From Halobium salinum (GTDB lineage Archaea; Halobacteriota; Halobacteria; Halobacteriales; Haloferacaceae): DNA of 64,000 nucleotides. Position numbers and translations under genes: made by a program. Each line of letters opens with the position of its first letter. The stretch's first letter is position 1. The notes beneath the pieces are model-generated. The model searched no databases. It was not told the DNA's origin and saw nothing but the letters and a program-made list of their open reading frames with translations. This document shows, piece by piece, positions 1-8,861 of the stretch. The DNA lies in NCBI RefSeq assembly GCF_026586625.1, contig NZ_JAODIW010000008.1, forward strand, positions 839,793 to 903,792. Reading direction: 5' to 3'.

Positions 1-397
1 CGTCAACGCCGCGCTGGAGGAGGCACCGGGACGCCAACTCAACAAGATTCAGCGCGCCGTGCTGAAGGTGATGCCCCGCGCGAAGTACATGAACGACCCG
101 TTCGGCGGCCACCACGCGCTCAACTTCGACATCTACGGCCACTTCACCTCGCCCATCCGCCGCCTGTCGGACCTCATCAACCACTGGATCGTCCACGAGA
201 ACGACGTGCCCGAGGACCTCGTCGAACTCTGTGACCGTGCCTCGGACAAGCAGAAGGACGCCGAGACGGCGGAACGTCTCTACAAGCAGTTCATGCAGGA
301 GATTCACCTCGACCCGTACGCAGTGAACAGCCGTGGCATCGAGGTCGTCGACGAGGAGGACCTCGACGACGAGGACGGGAACGGTATCGAGTACTGA
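1..397 (+). CDS. RNase R/RNB-family 3'-5' exoribonuclease, C-terminal fragment
   Basis: The reading frame is open from base 2, so the gene begins upstream of the window and only about 131 residues are visible. The segment FTSPIRRLSDLINHW is the conserved end of the RNB catalytic domain of RNase II/R enzymes, which degrade RNA from the 3' end in the cytoplasm. After it comes a helical stretch and a strongly acidic tail (EVVDEEDLDDEDG), typical of halophile proteins. The usual C-terminal S1 domain is not visible in the remaining sequence. The family assignment is firm; the exact substrate is unknown. Confidence 0.85.
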   Translation, partial: VNAALEEAPGRQLNKIQRAVLKVMPRAKYMNDPFGGHHALNFDIYGHFTSPIRRLSDLINHWIVHENDVPEDLVELCDRASDKQKDAETAERLYKQFMQEIHLDPYAVNSRGIEVVDEEDLDDEDGNGIEY

Positions 398-536
398 GCA
401 GAGCGGCGCGTTCTCCACCGAGAGGAGGACGGCCGGCGGCCGAGTCGTCGCCGAGCGACGGGCGTCGGACAACCGACAACTCGTTTCTACGCCTAGACAA
501 GTTGGATTTAATAGGGGTTATCCCGTCGGGGCGAGC

Positions 537-812
537 GTGACTCCGTTGCCGTTCTACGCGACGCTGCTCGCCGCACTGGGGCTGTTCATGCTCCTCGTGC
601 TCCGGTACGAGCTCGGCGTCCCGATGCTCGTCGGCGTGCTCGTCGTCCCGCCGCTCGAAGTCGCCGGGTTCGGACTGGCCTACCTGCTCCACTGGCGGCT
701 GGGGGTGCCGATTCTGCATTCGGTCGGCCTGCTCGCGGTGACGCTCATCGTGCTGACGGCAGGGTACGAGTTCTGGCAGACGGGGCGGAAGGCGAACATC
801 AAGCGGTTTTGA
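537..812 (+). CDS. Small three-helix membrane protein, unknown function
   Basis: The protein has 91 residues with a GTG start and about three hydrophobic segments (roughly residues 5-22, 28-51 and 58-77), ending in a basic tail. Two similar motifs, RYELGVPMLVG and HWRLGVPILHS, suggest an internal duplication. The GTG start is chosen because an A+T-rich TATA-like stretch (tttaata, near 508-514) lies about 27 bases upstream, as for a leaderless transcript. A longer in-frame reading upstream is arginine-rich and does not look coding. I do not recognise the family. Confidence 0.6.
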   Translation: MTPLPFYATLLAALGLFMLLVLRYELGVPMLVGVLVVPPLEVAGFGLAYLLHWRLGVPILHSVGLLAVTLIVLTAGYEFWQTGRKANIKRF

Positions 813-818
813 GTTTTT
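806..818 (+). terminator. T-rich transcription terminator candidate
   Basis: Two T runs (tttt and ttttt) overlap and follow the stop codon of the small membrane protein. Runs of T at the end of a gene are the usual archaeal termination signal. No hairpin is evident. Confidence 0.3.
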
Positions 819-922
819 AAGTCGGTCAACCGGCTTCTAATCGTTCGGTGTCATTGCCCCCGAGCCACCGAGAGCGACCTGACGTATACCTCGGTTGCGA
901 CCACGTTGAACAAGGTTCAGTC

Positions 923-945
923 GTGGGTTCACCGGGATTTGAACC
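923..945 (-). repeat. Partial copy of the tRNA-Ala 3' end
   Basis: On the minus strand this reads like the T-arm and acceptor 3' end of a tRNA. Over 24 bases it matches the 3' end of tRNA-Ala at 1068-1091 at 20 positions, including 14 consecutive identical bases (ggttcaaatcccgg). It lies downstream of that tRNA, where integrated elements commonly leave a duplicated attachment site. The rest of a tRNA is missing, so it is not a functional gene. Confidence 0.6.
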
Positions 946-995
946 ACGGTCGTTCTGCTCGCTACGCTCGCTTCACTCCCTGATTCAAATCCCGG
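932..995. repeat. Inverted T-arm repeats flanking a 40-base spacer
   Basis: The 12-base sequence ccgggatttgaa at 932-943 is repeated exactly in inverted orientation at 984-995 (ttcaaatcccgg). Both are T-arm consensus sequences. The spacer contains a CTCGCTACGCTCGC-like segment. Together with the tRNA-Ala next to it this looks like scarring from past integration or tRNA duplication. No open reading frame here looks coding. Confidence 0.55.
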
Positions 996-1068
996 CTCGT
1001 GGTACACGAACACGCGACACCGGCTCAGTCGCTTCGCTCCTTCGCGTGGTGTCGCTGAGAATCGGTAG

Positions 1069-1140
1069 TGGACTCGCCGGGATTTGAACCCGGGGCCTCT
1101 TCCTTGCGAAGGAAGCGATCTGCCACTGATCTACGAGCCC
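1069..1140 (-). tRNA. tRNA-Ala (anticodon CGC)
   Basis: The minus strand folds as a complete cloverleaf of 72 bases. The acceptor arm GGGCTCG pairs with CGAGTCC (one G-U pair), with discriminator A. The anticodon stem CTTCC/GGAAG encloses the loop TTCGCAA, giving anticodon CGC for the alanine codon GCG. The T-arm contains the GGTTCAAATCC consensus. No intron is seen and CCA is not encoded. Confidence 0.95.
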
Positions 1141-1188
1141 TCGTCTGCACCCGAACCGAGCCGCGCGATTCACTTGTACGTTCCGTTT

Positions 1189-1764
1189 TCAGCGTCGAAC
1201 GCGAAGCAGTCCCACGCGCCCGGCGGCCAGTCCGAGGAGCAAGCCGGTGAAGTGTGCGATGAGCGCCACGCCCGGGGCGGCCGTCGCCAGGGTCACGCCA
1301 GCGGCGACGACGACGAGTAGGACGGCCGTCACCTTCGGCGGGATACGGAGCGTCTGGAACGCCCACTCGGTGGCGACGTTGCTCGCGAGGAGGTAGCCCC
1401 CGAGGGCGAACACGGCACCGCTGGCACCGAGCACGCCGGCCGGTCCTGGCCGGAGCGCCCCACCGACCCAGACCTGCGCGAGGCCGGCGACGACCCCGGA
1501 GGCGAGGAAGAACGCGTGGTAGCGGAGGGCGGTCGTGTCGAACTCGACTGGCACGCCGACGAGCACGAGCGCGACGCTGTTCGCGAGCAGGTGGGCGACG
1601 CCGCCGTGAGCGTAGACGCTCAACACGAGCGGCACGGGGTCGGCGCGACCGGTGAGCACGAACAGCCCACTCAACCCGAGAAACGACAACGGCACCTGCA
1701 CGGCGAACACGGCGACGAAGAGGAGGAGCGTCTGGAGCGTCGGGCTCCGGGCGAGGCGTCCCAT
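1189..1764 (-). CDS. Rhomboid-family intramembrane serine protease
   Basis: This 191-residue membrane protein has about six hydrophobic segments. It carries the rhomboid signatures: HGGVAHLLAN at 53-62 (HxxxN), the catalytic serine in GASG (Ser115), and the catalytic histidine in AHFTG (His171) within the last helix. Rhomboids cleave transmembrane helices of other membrane proteins. The protein is near the minimal six-helix size. Its partner substrate cannot be inferred from the neighbours (tRNA-Ala and rpsJ). Confidence 0.9.
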   Translation of the reverse strand: MGRLARSPTLQTLLLFVAVFAVQVPLSFLGLSGLFVLTGRADPVPLVLSVYAHGGVAHLLANSVALVLVGVPVEFDTTALRYHAFFLASGVVAGLAQVWVGGALRPGPAGVLGASGAVFALGGYLLASNVATEWAFQTLRIPPKVTAVLLVVVAAGVTLATAAPGVALIAHFTGLLLGLAAGRVGLLRVRR

Positions 1765-1914
1765 GGACGGACGACGGAGCGGCGGAGGATGAAGCTGACG
1801 CCGCGGCTCACGACGTGGGTACCGGAACGGAGCGACCGCGAAGCCGTCGGCTCGGCGGTCGAATAAGAGAGAACGGTGAGTGAGTGCAACGCCTTAGCGC
1901 TGCGGTCTCGGTCC

Positions 1915-2223
1915 TCAGTCCTCGAGGACGATCTCGATGGAGACGTCGTTGGGAACCTGGATGCGCATCAGCTGGCGCAGGGCGCGTTCGTCGGCGTCGA
2001 TGTCGATGAGACGCTTGTGGACGCGCATCTCCCAGTGCTCCCAGGTCGCCGTCCCTTCGCCGTCGGGCGACTTGCGGGACGGGACCCCGAGCGTCTTCGT
2101 CGGCAGCGGGATGGGGCCGCTCAGCGCGACACCCGTCTTGTCCGCGATCTCTCGGACGTCGTCGCAGATGTCCTCGAGGTCGTCGGGGCTGGTCCCCGCG
2201 AGGCGGACGCGTGCTTGCTGCAT
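1915..2223 (-). CDS. rpsJ: Small ribosomal subunit protein S10 (uS10)
   Basis: The 102-residue protein is full length for archaeal S10p. It contains the conserved beta-loop region [21 protein letters not shown] and the motif [18 protein letters not shown]. It is part of the 30S head. Its ATG lies directly next to the stop codon of the elongation factor 1A gene upstream, so the two are cotranscribed in the widespread archaeal tuf-rpsJ arrangement. Confidence 0.97.
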   Translation of the reverse strand: MQQARVRLAGTSPDDLEDICDDVREIADKTGVALSGPIPLPTKTLGVPSRKSPDGEGTATWEHWEMRVHKRLIDIDADERALRQLMRIQVPNDVSIEIVLED

Positions 2224-3489
2224 CTATCGCTCGTTGACCTCGAGCACCTTGCCGGCCGCGATGGTCTGACCCATGTCGCGGATGGCGAAGGAGCCGAGCT
2301 CGGGGATCTCGCCGGACGGCTCGATCGAGAGCGGCTTCTGCGGTCGGATGGTGACGACCGCGGCGTCGCCGGACTTGATGAAGTCCGGGTTCTCCTCGGC
2401 GACCTCACCCGACGCGGGGTCGATCTTCTGGTTGATCTCCTCGACCGTACAGGCGACCTGTGCGGTGTGAGCGTGGAAGACCGGGGTGTAGCCGGCGGTG
2501 ATGACCGACGGGTGCTGCATCACGACGATCTGGGCCTTGAACGTCTCGGCCACCGACGGCGGGTCGTCGGCCGGGCCACAGACGTCGCCGCGGCGGATGT
2601 CGTCCTTGCCGATGCCGCGGACGTTGAACCCGACGTTGTCACCGGGCTCGGCCTGCGGAACCTCCTCGTGGTGCATCTCGATGGTCTTGACCTCGCCGCC
2701 GACGTCGGACGGCTGGAACGAGACGTTCGAGCCGACGTCGAGGGTACCGGTCTCGACACGGCCGACCGGGACCGTACCGATGCCGGAGATGGTGTAGACG
2801 TCCTGAATCGGGAGTCGGAGCGGCGCGTCCGTCGGCGGCTCGACCTCCGCGAGGTCGTTGAGAGCCTCGAGGAGCGTCGGGCCGTCGTACCACGACGTGT
2901 TCTCGGAGCGGTCGGCGATGTTGTCGCCCTCGAACGCCGAGATCGGGATGAACGTGGTCTCGTCGCTGAAGCGGACCTGCTTGAGGAGCTGCTTGACCTC
3001 TTCGGTGACCTCCTCGAAGGTGTCCTCGCTGTAGTCGACGACGTCCATCTTGTTCACGCCGATGATGAGCTCGTTGATACCCAGCGTGCGGGCCAGGAAC
3101 ACGTGCTCTCGGGTCTGCGGCGCGACACCGTCGTCGGCGGCGACGACGAGGACGGCGTTGTCGGCCTGCGAGGCGCCCGTGATCATGTTCTTCACGAAGT
3201 CACGGTGGCCCGGGCAGTCGACGATGGTGAAGTAGTACTTGTCCGTGTCGAACTCCTGGTGGGCGATGTCGATGGTGACCCCGCGCTCGCGCTCCTCTGC
3301 GAGGTTGTCCATGACGTAGGCGAACTCGAATCCGCCCTTGCCCTTCTCTTCGGCTTCCTCGCGGTGCTGCTCGATGACGTGCTCGGGGACGGACCCTGTC
3401 TCGAACAGGAGTCGGCCCACGAGCGTACTCTTGCCGTGGTCGACGTGGCCGATGATGGCCAGGTTCTGGTGCGGTTTGTCTTCGCTCAT
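2224..3489 (-). CDS. tuf: Translation elongation factor 1-alpha (aEF-1A)
   Basis: This GTPase delivers aminoacyl-tRNA to the ribosome. The 421-residue length is the usual haloarchaeal one. The G1 motif GHVDHGKS is at residues 14-21, the switch motif [10 protein letters not shown] follows, then DCPGH and NKMD, and finally the two beta-barrel domains. The start is set at MSEDKPHQN rather than the in-frame codon four residues upstream, because the first matches the family start. A BRE/TATA promoter lies about 60 bases upstream. The gene abuts rpsJ. Confidence 0.97.
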   Translation of the reverse strand: MSEDKPHQNLAIIGHVDHGKSTLVGRLLFETGSVPEHVIEQHREEAEEKGKGGFEFAYVMDNLAEERERGVTIDIAHQEFDTDKYYFTIVDCPGHRDFVKNMITGASQADNAVLVVAADDGVAPQTREHVFLARTLGINELIIGVNKMDVVDYSEDTFEEVTEEVKQLLKQVRFSDETTFIPISAFEGDNIADRSENTSWYDGPTLLEALNDLAEVEPPTDAPLRLPIQDVYTISGIGTVPVGRVETGTLDVGSNVSFQPSDVGGEVKTIEMHHEEVPQAEPGDNVGFNVRGIGKDDIRRGDVCGPADDPPSVAETFKAQIVVMQHPSVITAGYTPVFHAHTAQVACTVEEINQKIDPASGEVAEENPDFIKSGDAAVVTIRPQKPLSIEPSGEIPELGSFAIRDMGQTIAAGKVLEVNER

Positions 3490-3542
3490 GGGTGATGTCA
3501 CGCGCTAAGGCGCTTCTGTGGGTTTCTTTTGGTTGAGCCACC

Positions 3543-3556
3543 TAAAACCATTTCGA
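3543..3556 (-). promoter_or_regulatory. Promoter of the tuf-rpsJ operon (BRE and TATA)
   Basis: On the minus strand a cgaaa element (BRE-like) is followed by ttttagg (TATA-like). The expected transcription start would lie about 30 bases upstream of the aEF-1A ATG, giving a short leader. Confidence 0.55.
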
Positions 3557-3671
3557 ATCGTCCTGCGCGCCAGGTCGGCGCCGTCGTGCGGTTTGTGGGA
3601 TACACCCACGTGCTAGGATGGAACACGGCCGGGCCCACGGCCCGTCGACAGAGTCGGCACTCCCAGCCGAC

Positions 3672-4292
3672 TCAGCGATACCCCTCCAGCATCGACTCGA
3701 CGTACTTCGCCACCACGTCGACCTCGAGGTGGACGGGGTCGCCGACCGCCTTCGACGACAGCGTCGTCAGTTCGTACGTCGTCGGGATGATAGCCACCGC
3801 GAACTCGGCGTCGTCGCGGTCGGCGACGGTGAGGCTGATGCCGTCGACCGTGACGGACCCCTTCTCCACGACGTACGGCGCGAGCGACTCGGGCAGGGCG
3901 AACTCGAAGAACCAGTCGTCGCCGACCGCCTCGACCGCCTCGACCGTCGCCGTCGCGTCGACGTGGCCCTGCACGATGTGACCGTCGAACCGCCCGTCGG
4001 CTCGGAGTGCCCGTTCGAGGTTCACCGCGTCGCCGACGGCGACCTCCCCGAGGTAGGAGCGCTCGACCGTCTCGCGCGCGAGAAACACGTCGAACCAGTT
4101 GGACCCGTGGTCCGACCGGTCCGCCTCCTCGCGAGGGCCGTACGCCTCGACGGTGAGACACACGCCCGAGACGCTGATGGACTGGCCGTGGTGGAGGTCG
4201 TCGAACGTCGTCGCGATTCGCAGTCGTCGTCCGCCCTCGTCTGCCGTCGCGTCGAGCACCTCGCCGGTCTCCTCGACGATGCCGGTGAACAT
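3672..4292 (-). CDS. ribE: Riboflavin synthase, alpha-subunit type
   Basis: The enzyme converts two 6,7-dimethyl-8-ribityllumazine molecules into riboflavin. The protein has 206 residues and starts with the family signature MFTGIVEETG. Two lumazine-binding repeats are visible: ISVSGVCLTV in the first, GHIVQGHVD and VDGISLTV in the second. The in-frame extension upstream of this Met is rejected because the family always begins at MFTGIVE and a TATA-like ctttctt lies about 27 bases upstream. No other riboflavin gene is adjacent. Confidence 0.93.
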   Translation of the reverse strand: MFTGIVEETGEVLDATADEGGRRLRIATTFDDLHHGQSISVSGVCLTVEAYGPREEADRSDHGSNWFDVFLARETVERSYLGEVAVGDAVNLERALRADGRFDGHIVQGHVDATATVEAVEAVGDDWFFEFALPESLAPYVVEKGSVTVDGISLTVADRDDAEFAVAIIPTTYELTTLSSKAVGDPVHLEVDVVAKYVESMLEGYR

Positions 4293-4641
4293 ACCCGTCG
4301 TAGCGGCGGTCGGGAAGAAAGCGTTCCGGAGCGCTCCGGTCGCGTCGCCGGCCGAGAGGAAGTCGGTACGAGGGTTCAAATCCGAGGACGGGACCAGCTC
4401 TAGGTATGCGGTGAGGAATTACCACGGGACGCTGTGACCGGCGCGGGAGCGTCGGTGGTCGGTCGGTCCACGGCGGTCGTCGGGCGGCGACCTGCTCGAC
4501 GCTGCCGCCGACGCCGATACCGACCCGACGAGTGCGGCGACCGTCCCGTGACCGCGCCGTCGCCGCCTGCCCGCCCACGACCCGACCGGGAGTGACACTC
4601 CCTATCGCCGACTTTTTCCTGGCGACGCCGAGAGAGCGGGT
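4293..4641. other. Intergenic region between ribE and the DUF502 gene
   Basis: This 349-base divergent spacer holds the ribE promoter near its left end. A clear TATA-like gactttttcc (about 4610-4619) lies 27 bases before the ATG of the DUF502 gene. The middle is G+C-rich and I see no gene. The short match ggttcaaatcc near 4372 resembles a tRNA T-loop but has no pairing flanks. Confidence 0.6.
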
Positions 4642-5298
4642 ATGAGCCTCCCGACGCGCCTCCGGAACAGCTTCGTCGCCGGGCTGTTTCTCGTCACCCC
4701 GCTCGCGGTGACGGTGTTCGTCCTGCAGTTCGTCTTCGACCGCGTCGCGCTCGCGCTCCGCCCGCTCGTCGTCCGAATCAGCCCGTGGGTCGCGGACGCG
4801 CTCAACTACCAGGGTGACATTGTCTTCCTCGCCCAGTTACTGGCCGCACTCCTGCTCGCGGCGGCCATCACCGCCGTCGGCTTCGTCGCCTCCCGAAGCC
4901 TCGGCCGACGCCTGTTCGGCGGGTTCGAGCGCGGCGTCCGGCTCGTCCCGATGGTCCGCACCGTCTACTTCGGCGTTCGGCAGGTCGCCGAGTCGCTCAC
5001 CGAGCGCTCCGCCCGGTACGAGAGCGTCGTACTCGTCGAGTACCCCCGCGAGGGCGTCTACTCCATCGGCTTCGTCACCAACGAGAGCCCCCGGGTGGCG
5101 AAGGAGGCGACCGGCGCCGACGCGGTGAACGTCTTCTTCCCGAACAGCCCGAACCCGACCGCCGGGCGACTCGCTCTCGTCGACGAGAGCGAGGTGTACG
5201 AGGTCGACATGTCCGTCCGGCGTGGCATCCGACTGCTCGTCACCACGGGGCTGACCGTCGAGGACGTCGACGAGCTCCCGGCGGGCGTCGCCCGCTGA
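4642..5298 (+). CDS. DUF502 family membrane protein
   Basis: The 218-residue protein has a basic N-terminus, a first membrane segment at about residues 10-32 and a second at about 58-85. A soluble domain follows with the conserved pattern VRLVPMVRTVYFGVRQV and later NVFFPNSPNPTAGRL. This two-helix layout with the PNSPNPTAG motif is characteristic of DUF502 (LIKE-COV type) proteins, whose biochemical role is unknown. A TATA-like box places transcription start at the ATG. Confidence 0.85.
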   Translation: MSLPTRLRNSFVAGLFLVTPLAVTVFVLQFVFDRVALALRPLVVRISPWVADALNYQGDIVFLAQLLAALLLAAAITAVGFVASRSLGRRLFGGFERGVRLVPMVRTVYFGVRQVAESLTERSARYESVVLVEYPREGVYSIGFVTNESPRVAKEATGADAVNVFFPNSPNPTAGRLALVDESEVYEVDMSVRRGIRLLVTTGLTVEDVDELPAGVAR

Positions 5299-5335
5299 GG
5301 GCGGGGAGTCGGGGGGGTGGCACCGAGCCGCCCGG

Positions 5336-7180
5336 TCAGCCGGTCGGCTGGAGGCCCCAGAGGAGCGCGATGCCGACTGTCGTCACGACGGCGAGCAACA
5401 GTTGGAGCGGCGCGCCGACCCGGACGTAGTCGGTGAACCGGTAGCCGCCGGGACCGTACACCATGAGGTTCGTCTGGTAGCCGACGGGAGTCATGAACGC
5501 CGTCGACGCCGCGAACGTCACCGCGAGCACGAACGCGAACGGGTCGGCGCCGACGACCGGCGACTCGGCGGTGCGGACGGCGATAGGGAGCAGGAGCACG
5601 ACGCTCGCGACCGGCGTGATGACGTTCGCGAGCAGTCCGGTGAGGACGTAGAACAGCCCGAGGACGACGACCGGTGGGACGACGCCTGCGCTGGCGACGA
5701 CCAGTTCGGCGAGCAGGGCCGCACCGCCGGTCTCTCGCAGGGCGACGCCGAGCGGGATGACGCCCGCGAGCAGGAAGATGACGGTCCAGTTCACCGACTC
5801 GTAGGCGTCGCTCGTCGAGAGGACGCCGGTGGCGACCATGGCGACGACGCCACCGAGCGCGGCGATGACGATGGGGGCGAGCCCCAACGCCGCCGTCGCC
5901 ACCACGGCGCCGACGATGCCGAGGGCGGTGAGCGTCCGGGGGACGTCGAGCGGCTCCATCCCGTCGACGTCGATGAGCTCACTGGTGACGACGAGGTCCG
6001 GCGTCTCGTGGAGGTACGACGCCGTCCCGGCGGTCGTCTGCAGCAAAATTGCATCCCCCGCCCGGAGTTCGACCTCCCGGAACGCCTCGCGGACCAGTTC
6101 GCCGCCGGCCCGTCGAATCGCGAGCACGGTCGCGTCGTAACGCTCGCGGAGTCGGGCGCCCCCGACCGTCTCGCCGACGAGGTCCGAGTTCGAGGGGACG
6201 ACCACCTCGACGAGCGTCCCGGTCGCCGGTCCGCCGAGCTCCTCGTCGCCGACCGCCGCACCCGGGAGGTATCGAAGGTCGGCCAGTCGGCAGAACCGCC
6301 GGATGTCGGTCGGGCTACCGCGGACCGTGAGGATGTCCCGAGCCTCCACGTCGCGGTCGGAGTCGGCGGCGACGAAGTGCTCGGCACCCCGCACCACGTC
6401 GAGAACGTCGAGGTCGAGGTCCCGCTGGACGTCGCCGCTCACCTCGGCGACGGGCGTTCCGACCAACGGCGAGCGCGCCGGGACGAGCACGCGCGCGAGG
6501 TACTCCTCGACGCCGTACCGCTCGGTCCGCCCGCCTGCCGGGACCCGCGAGGGGAGCAGCGCCCGTCCGACCGTCAGGAGGTACGCCCCGCCGACGACGA
6601 GGACGACGGCACCGAGCGCGGTGAACTCGAACATCGAGAACGGACGGCCGATGAGTTGCGCGGAGAGGTCGCTCGCGACGAGGTTCGTCGCGGTGCCGAT
6701 GAGGGTCAGGGTGCCACCGAGCATCGAGGCGTACGACAGCGGAATCAGGAGCTTCGAGGGTGAGACGCCCGCCTCCTCGGCGAGTTCGGACACCATCGGG
6801 ATGAAGACGGCGACGACCGGCGTGTTGTTGATGACGCCCGCGATGGGGCCGGCCAAGGCGATTGTCGCCACGAGGAGCCGGTTCTCGTCGCCTCGCGTCA
6901 CCCGCGCCACCTCGGCGCCCAACCGGCGGACGATTCCCGTCTCCTGAATCCCCCGGCTGAGGACGTACATCGCGAGAATGGTCACCGTCGCGGCGTTCGA
7001 GAACCCGGACAGCGCCACGACGGGTCCGACCTGCGTCCACGGTTCGAAAAGCGCGAGGACGACGATGAGCCCGACGGCCGTCGTGTCCGGCGGCAGGGCC
7101 TCGGTGACGAACAGCACTATCGTCAGGACGACGAGCGCGAAGACGAGTGCCGTCCCGGTCTCCAACCCGAACACGACCAT
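5336..7180 (-). CDS. SLC13/ArsB-type anion permease with two RCK_C (TrkA-C) domains
   Basis: This 614-residue membrane transporter has two hydrophobic halves (about 1-210 and 405-614) separated by a soluble insert. The halves carry paired re-entrant motifs: NNTPVV (118-123) with GTATNL (162-167), and a second copy near the end (TPVGYQTNL). The central part (about 225-395) looks like two TrkA-C/RCK_C domains. This architecture is typical of sodium-coupled di/tricarboxylate or sulfate permeases. The substrate cannot be told from the sequence. Confidence 0.88.
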   Translation of the reverse strand: MVVFGLETGTALVFALVVLTIVLFVTEALPPDTTAVGLIVVLALFEPWTQVGPVVALSGFSNAATVTILAMYVLSRGIQETGIVRRLGAEVARVTRGDENRLLVATIALAGPIAGVINNTPVVAVFIPMVSELAEEAGVSPSKLLIPLSYASMLGGTLTLIGTATNLVASDLSAQLIGRPFSMFEFTALGAVVLVVGGAYLLTVGRALLPSRVPAGGRTERYGVEEYLARVLVPARSPLVGTPVAEVSGDVQRDLDLDVLDVVRGAEHFVAADSDRDVEARDILTVRGSPTDIRRFCRLADLRYLPGAAVGDEELGGPATGTLVEVVVPSNSDLVGETVGGARLRERYDATVLAIRRAGGELVREAFREVELRAGDAILLQTTAGTASYLHETPDLVVTSELIDVDGMEPLDVPRTLTALGIVGAVVATAALGLAPIVIAALGGVVAMVATGVLSTSDAYESVNWTVIFLLAGVIPLGVALRETGGAALLAELVVASAGVVPPVVVLGLFYVLTGLLANVITPVASVVLLLPIAVRTAESPVVGADPFAFVLAVTFAASTAFMTPVGYQTNLMVYGPGGYRFTDYVRVGAPLQLLLAVVTTVGIALLWGLQPTG

Positions 7181-7275
7181 ACCCGCACCACCACCCGCGA
7201 CGGCTTAGCCGTTGTCCGATTTCTCACCGTCGTCACTCGCGGGGCTTATGCCGGCCCACGGAGTACCGGTTCCCG

Positions 7276-7560
7276 ATGGGGCTCGGAATCATCGACACGC
7301 TCGGGGTCGCCGGCTCGCTCGTGTTCGCCATCCCGCTCGGTATCTACGGCATCGACGCACTGCTCTCCGGGCGGACGTTCCTCGGCGGGTTCTGTCTCGC
7401 CGTCGCCGTCGCGATGGTCGCGCTCCCCCACTACCTCACGACGCCGACCGACCTCGTCGGCGGCGCCGCAAAGCGGGTGACGGGGAAGGCGGTGAAGGCG
7501 CCCGAGGAGGACGGCGGTGGGAACGGGAGTGAGAGCGGAACGCGGGAGAACGGGGAGTAG
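7276..7560 (+). CDS. Small membrane protein with two hydrophobic helices
   Basis: The 94-residue protein starts at MGLGIIDTLGVAG. It has hydrophobic segments at about 8-27 and 35-53, then a charged tail ending in a glycine/glutamate-rich run. An upstream in-frame ATG exists, but the added residues are proline/arginine-rich and unlike coding sequence. It stands alone between two convergent or divergent genes. Similar small proteins occur in haloarchaea, but I cannot name the family. Confidence 0.6.
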   Translation: MGLGIIDTLGVAGSLVFAIPLGIYGIDALLSGRTFLGGFCLAVAVAMVALPHYLTTPTDLVGGAAKRVTGKAVKAPEEDGGGNGSESGTRENGE

Positions 7561-7569
7561 CCGGACCGG

Positions 7570-8859
7570 TCAGGGGTCGAAGTCGCGGTATACCGTAGGG
7601 TTCAGCGACCGCGGCAGGTCCACGAGCGTCGTCGTCTCGTCCTCGCCGACGACCAGCAGGTCCGCCACCCGGACGGCTCCCTCCTCGGCGTCCCGGACGG
7701 CGGCGTCGACGGCGACGACCGCCCCGGCCGGCACCGACTCGCCACGCTCGGGAAGCGGCGGTTCGCGGGCCGCGAGTCCGACGCCGTACACGTCGGCGAC
7801 GGCGTCGGTGCCGACGTCGGCGTCGGTGTCGGTGGTGTCGGGTCCGTCTCCGGTCGTCGCTCCGTCTCCACCCGTCCCCGTGCTCGGCGTGAACCCGAAC
7901 GACCCGAGTTCGGCGACGGCCTCCCGCCGGACGGCGTCGGCGTCGACGCCCGGTTCGAGTTCGCCAGCCGCGACTCGGAGCGCCGACGTGACGGCGACGT
8001 GCGCCCGGCGTTCCCACCCGCCTCGGCTGTCGGCGACGAGCGTCCGGACGAACCGTGCGTGGTAACCCGAGGGGAGTCGGGGCGCGAGTTCGACGACGAG
8101 CGGCCGCCGCGGGTCGAGGGGTTCGGTCGATTCGGAGGCGTCGGTCGGCGAGAGCGCCACGCGGTCGACGCCGACCGCCCCAGCGGCGGCGAGCGCCGTC
8201 CGAACGGCCGTCCGGAGCGAGTCGGTGTCCAGGTCGGCGCGGTCATCGTCGTCGGGGTCTACTTTCGAGGCCACCCGACCGAGCCCTCCGGCGGCGACGC
8301 GCTGTGCCTCGCACAGGCGGTCCCGCTCGCCGGGCGTCTTCGAGGCCCGCGCCGTGGCGAGCGCCGGGGTCGACGCGAGGTCGTAGCCGGCGCGGTCGAG
8401 GTAGAGCGCGGCGTCGTGTGGAAGGTCGCGGGGGACGAGAACCGTCCCGCCAACCTCACCCGGGTCGGCCGCGTCATCTCGACCAGTTGGGTCGTCTGCG
8501 TCGCCGCCGAGCAGGTCCGAGAGGAGCGCCGCCGCGTGCCGCCCGACGGGGGTGTCGCCGGTGCGACGAGCGACGGGCAGTGGCGATTCGACCGGGTCGC
8601 CGCCGTCGAACGGCGTGGTCGGCGGAAGGCTCAGGGCCACGTCCGTGGGTGTGAGGACGACCGCACGGTCGCCGACGGTCGCGGACCCGCTCAGGTAGCG
8701 AACGTCGGGCGTGTCGGCGCCGACGGCGACGAAGCCGACGGCTCCCGCGTCGTCGATTTCGTCGCGGAGAAGGTCGACGACGTGGTCGACGGGGGGCGCC
8801 GGGTCGTCACCGGTCGGAGAGGCGTCCGGTTCCGAGTCGGACGGCGCCCCGTCGGTCAC
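7570..8859 (-). CDS. M24 (creatinase/aminopeptidase-fold) homologue lacking the metal site
   Basis: The 429-residue protein begins with GTG two bases after the stop of the helicase gene, so both are in one operon. It shows the Xaa-Pro peptidase layout: a variable N-domain, the linker RASKTPGERDRLCEAQR (171-187), then the pita-bread landmarks VVELAPRLPSGYHARFVRT and VYGVGLAARE. Four of the five metal ligands are changed: Asp to Glu257, Asp to Ala269, His to Tyr358 and the last Glu to Asp385. It is therefore probably a non-catalytic relative. Large acidic low-complexity insertions are present. Confidence 0.75.
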   Translation of the reverse strand: MTDGAPSDSEPDASPTGDDPAPPVDHVVDLLRDEIDDAGAVGFVAVGADTPDVRYLSGSATVGDRAVVLTPTDVALSLPPTTPFDGGDPVESPLPVARRTGDTPVGRHAAALLSDLLGGDADDPTGRDDAADPGEVGGTVLVPRDLPHDAALYLDRAGYDLASTPALATARASKTPGERDRLCEAQRVAAGGLGRVASKVDPDDDDRADLDTDSLRTAVRTALAAAGAVGVDRVALSPTDASESTEPLDPRRPLVVELAPRLPSGYHARFVRTLVADSRGGWERRAHVAVTSALRVAAGELEPGVDADAVRREAVAELGSFGFTPSTGTGGDGATTGDGPDTTDTDADVGTDAVADVYGVGLAAREPPLPERGESVPAGAVVAVDAAVRDAEEGAVRVADLLVVGEDETTTLVDLPRSLNPTVYRDFDP

Positions 8860-8861
8860 GG

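Noticed and set aside
848-1087. 79-residue plus-strand frame near tRNA-Ala
   Set aside because: It consists of tRNA-like sequence and a CTCGCTACGCTCGC segment translated by accident.
1876-3495. Long open frame (539 residues) on the plus strand across tuf and rpsJ
   Set aside because: It is antisense to aEF-1A and S10p, which have clear family motifs; the high G+C content creates long open frames in shadow strands.
4365-4390. T-loop-like ggttcaaatcc near 4372
   Set aside because: The flanks do not pair as a T-arm stem, so no tRNA or remnant can be supported.
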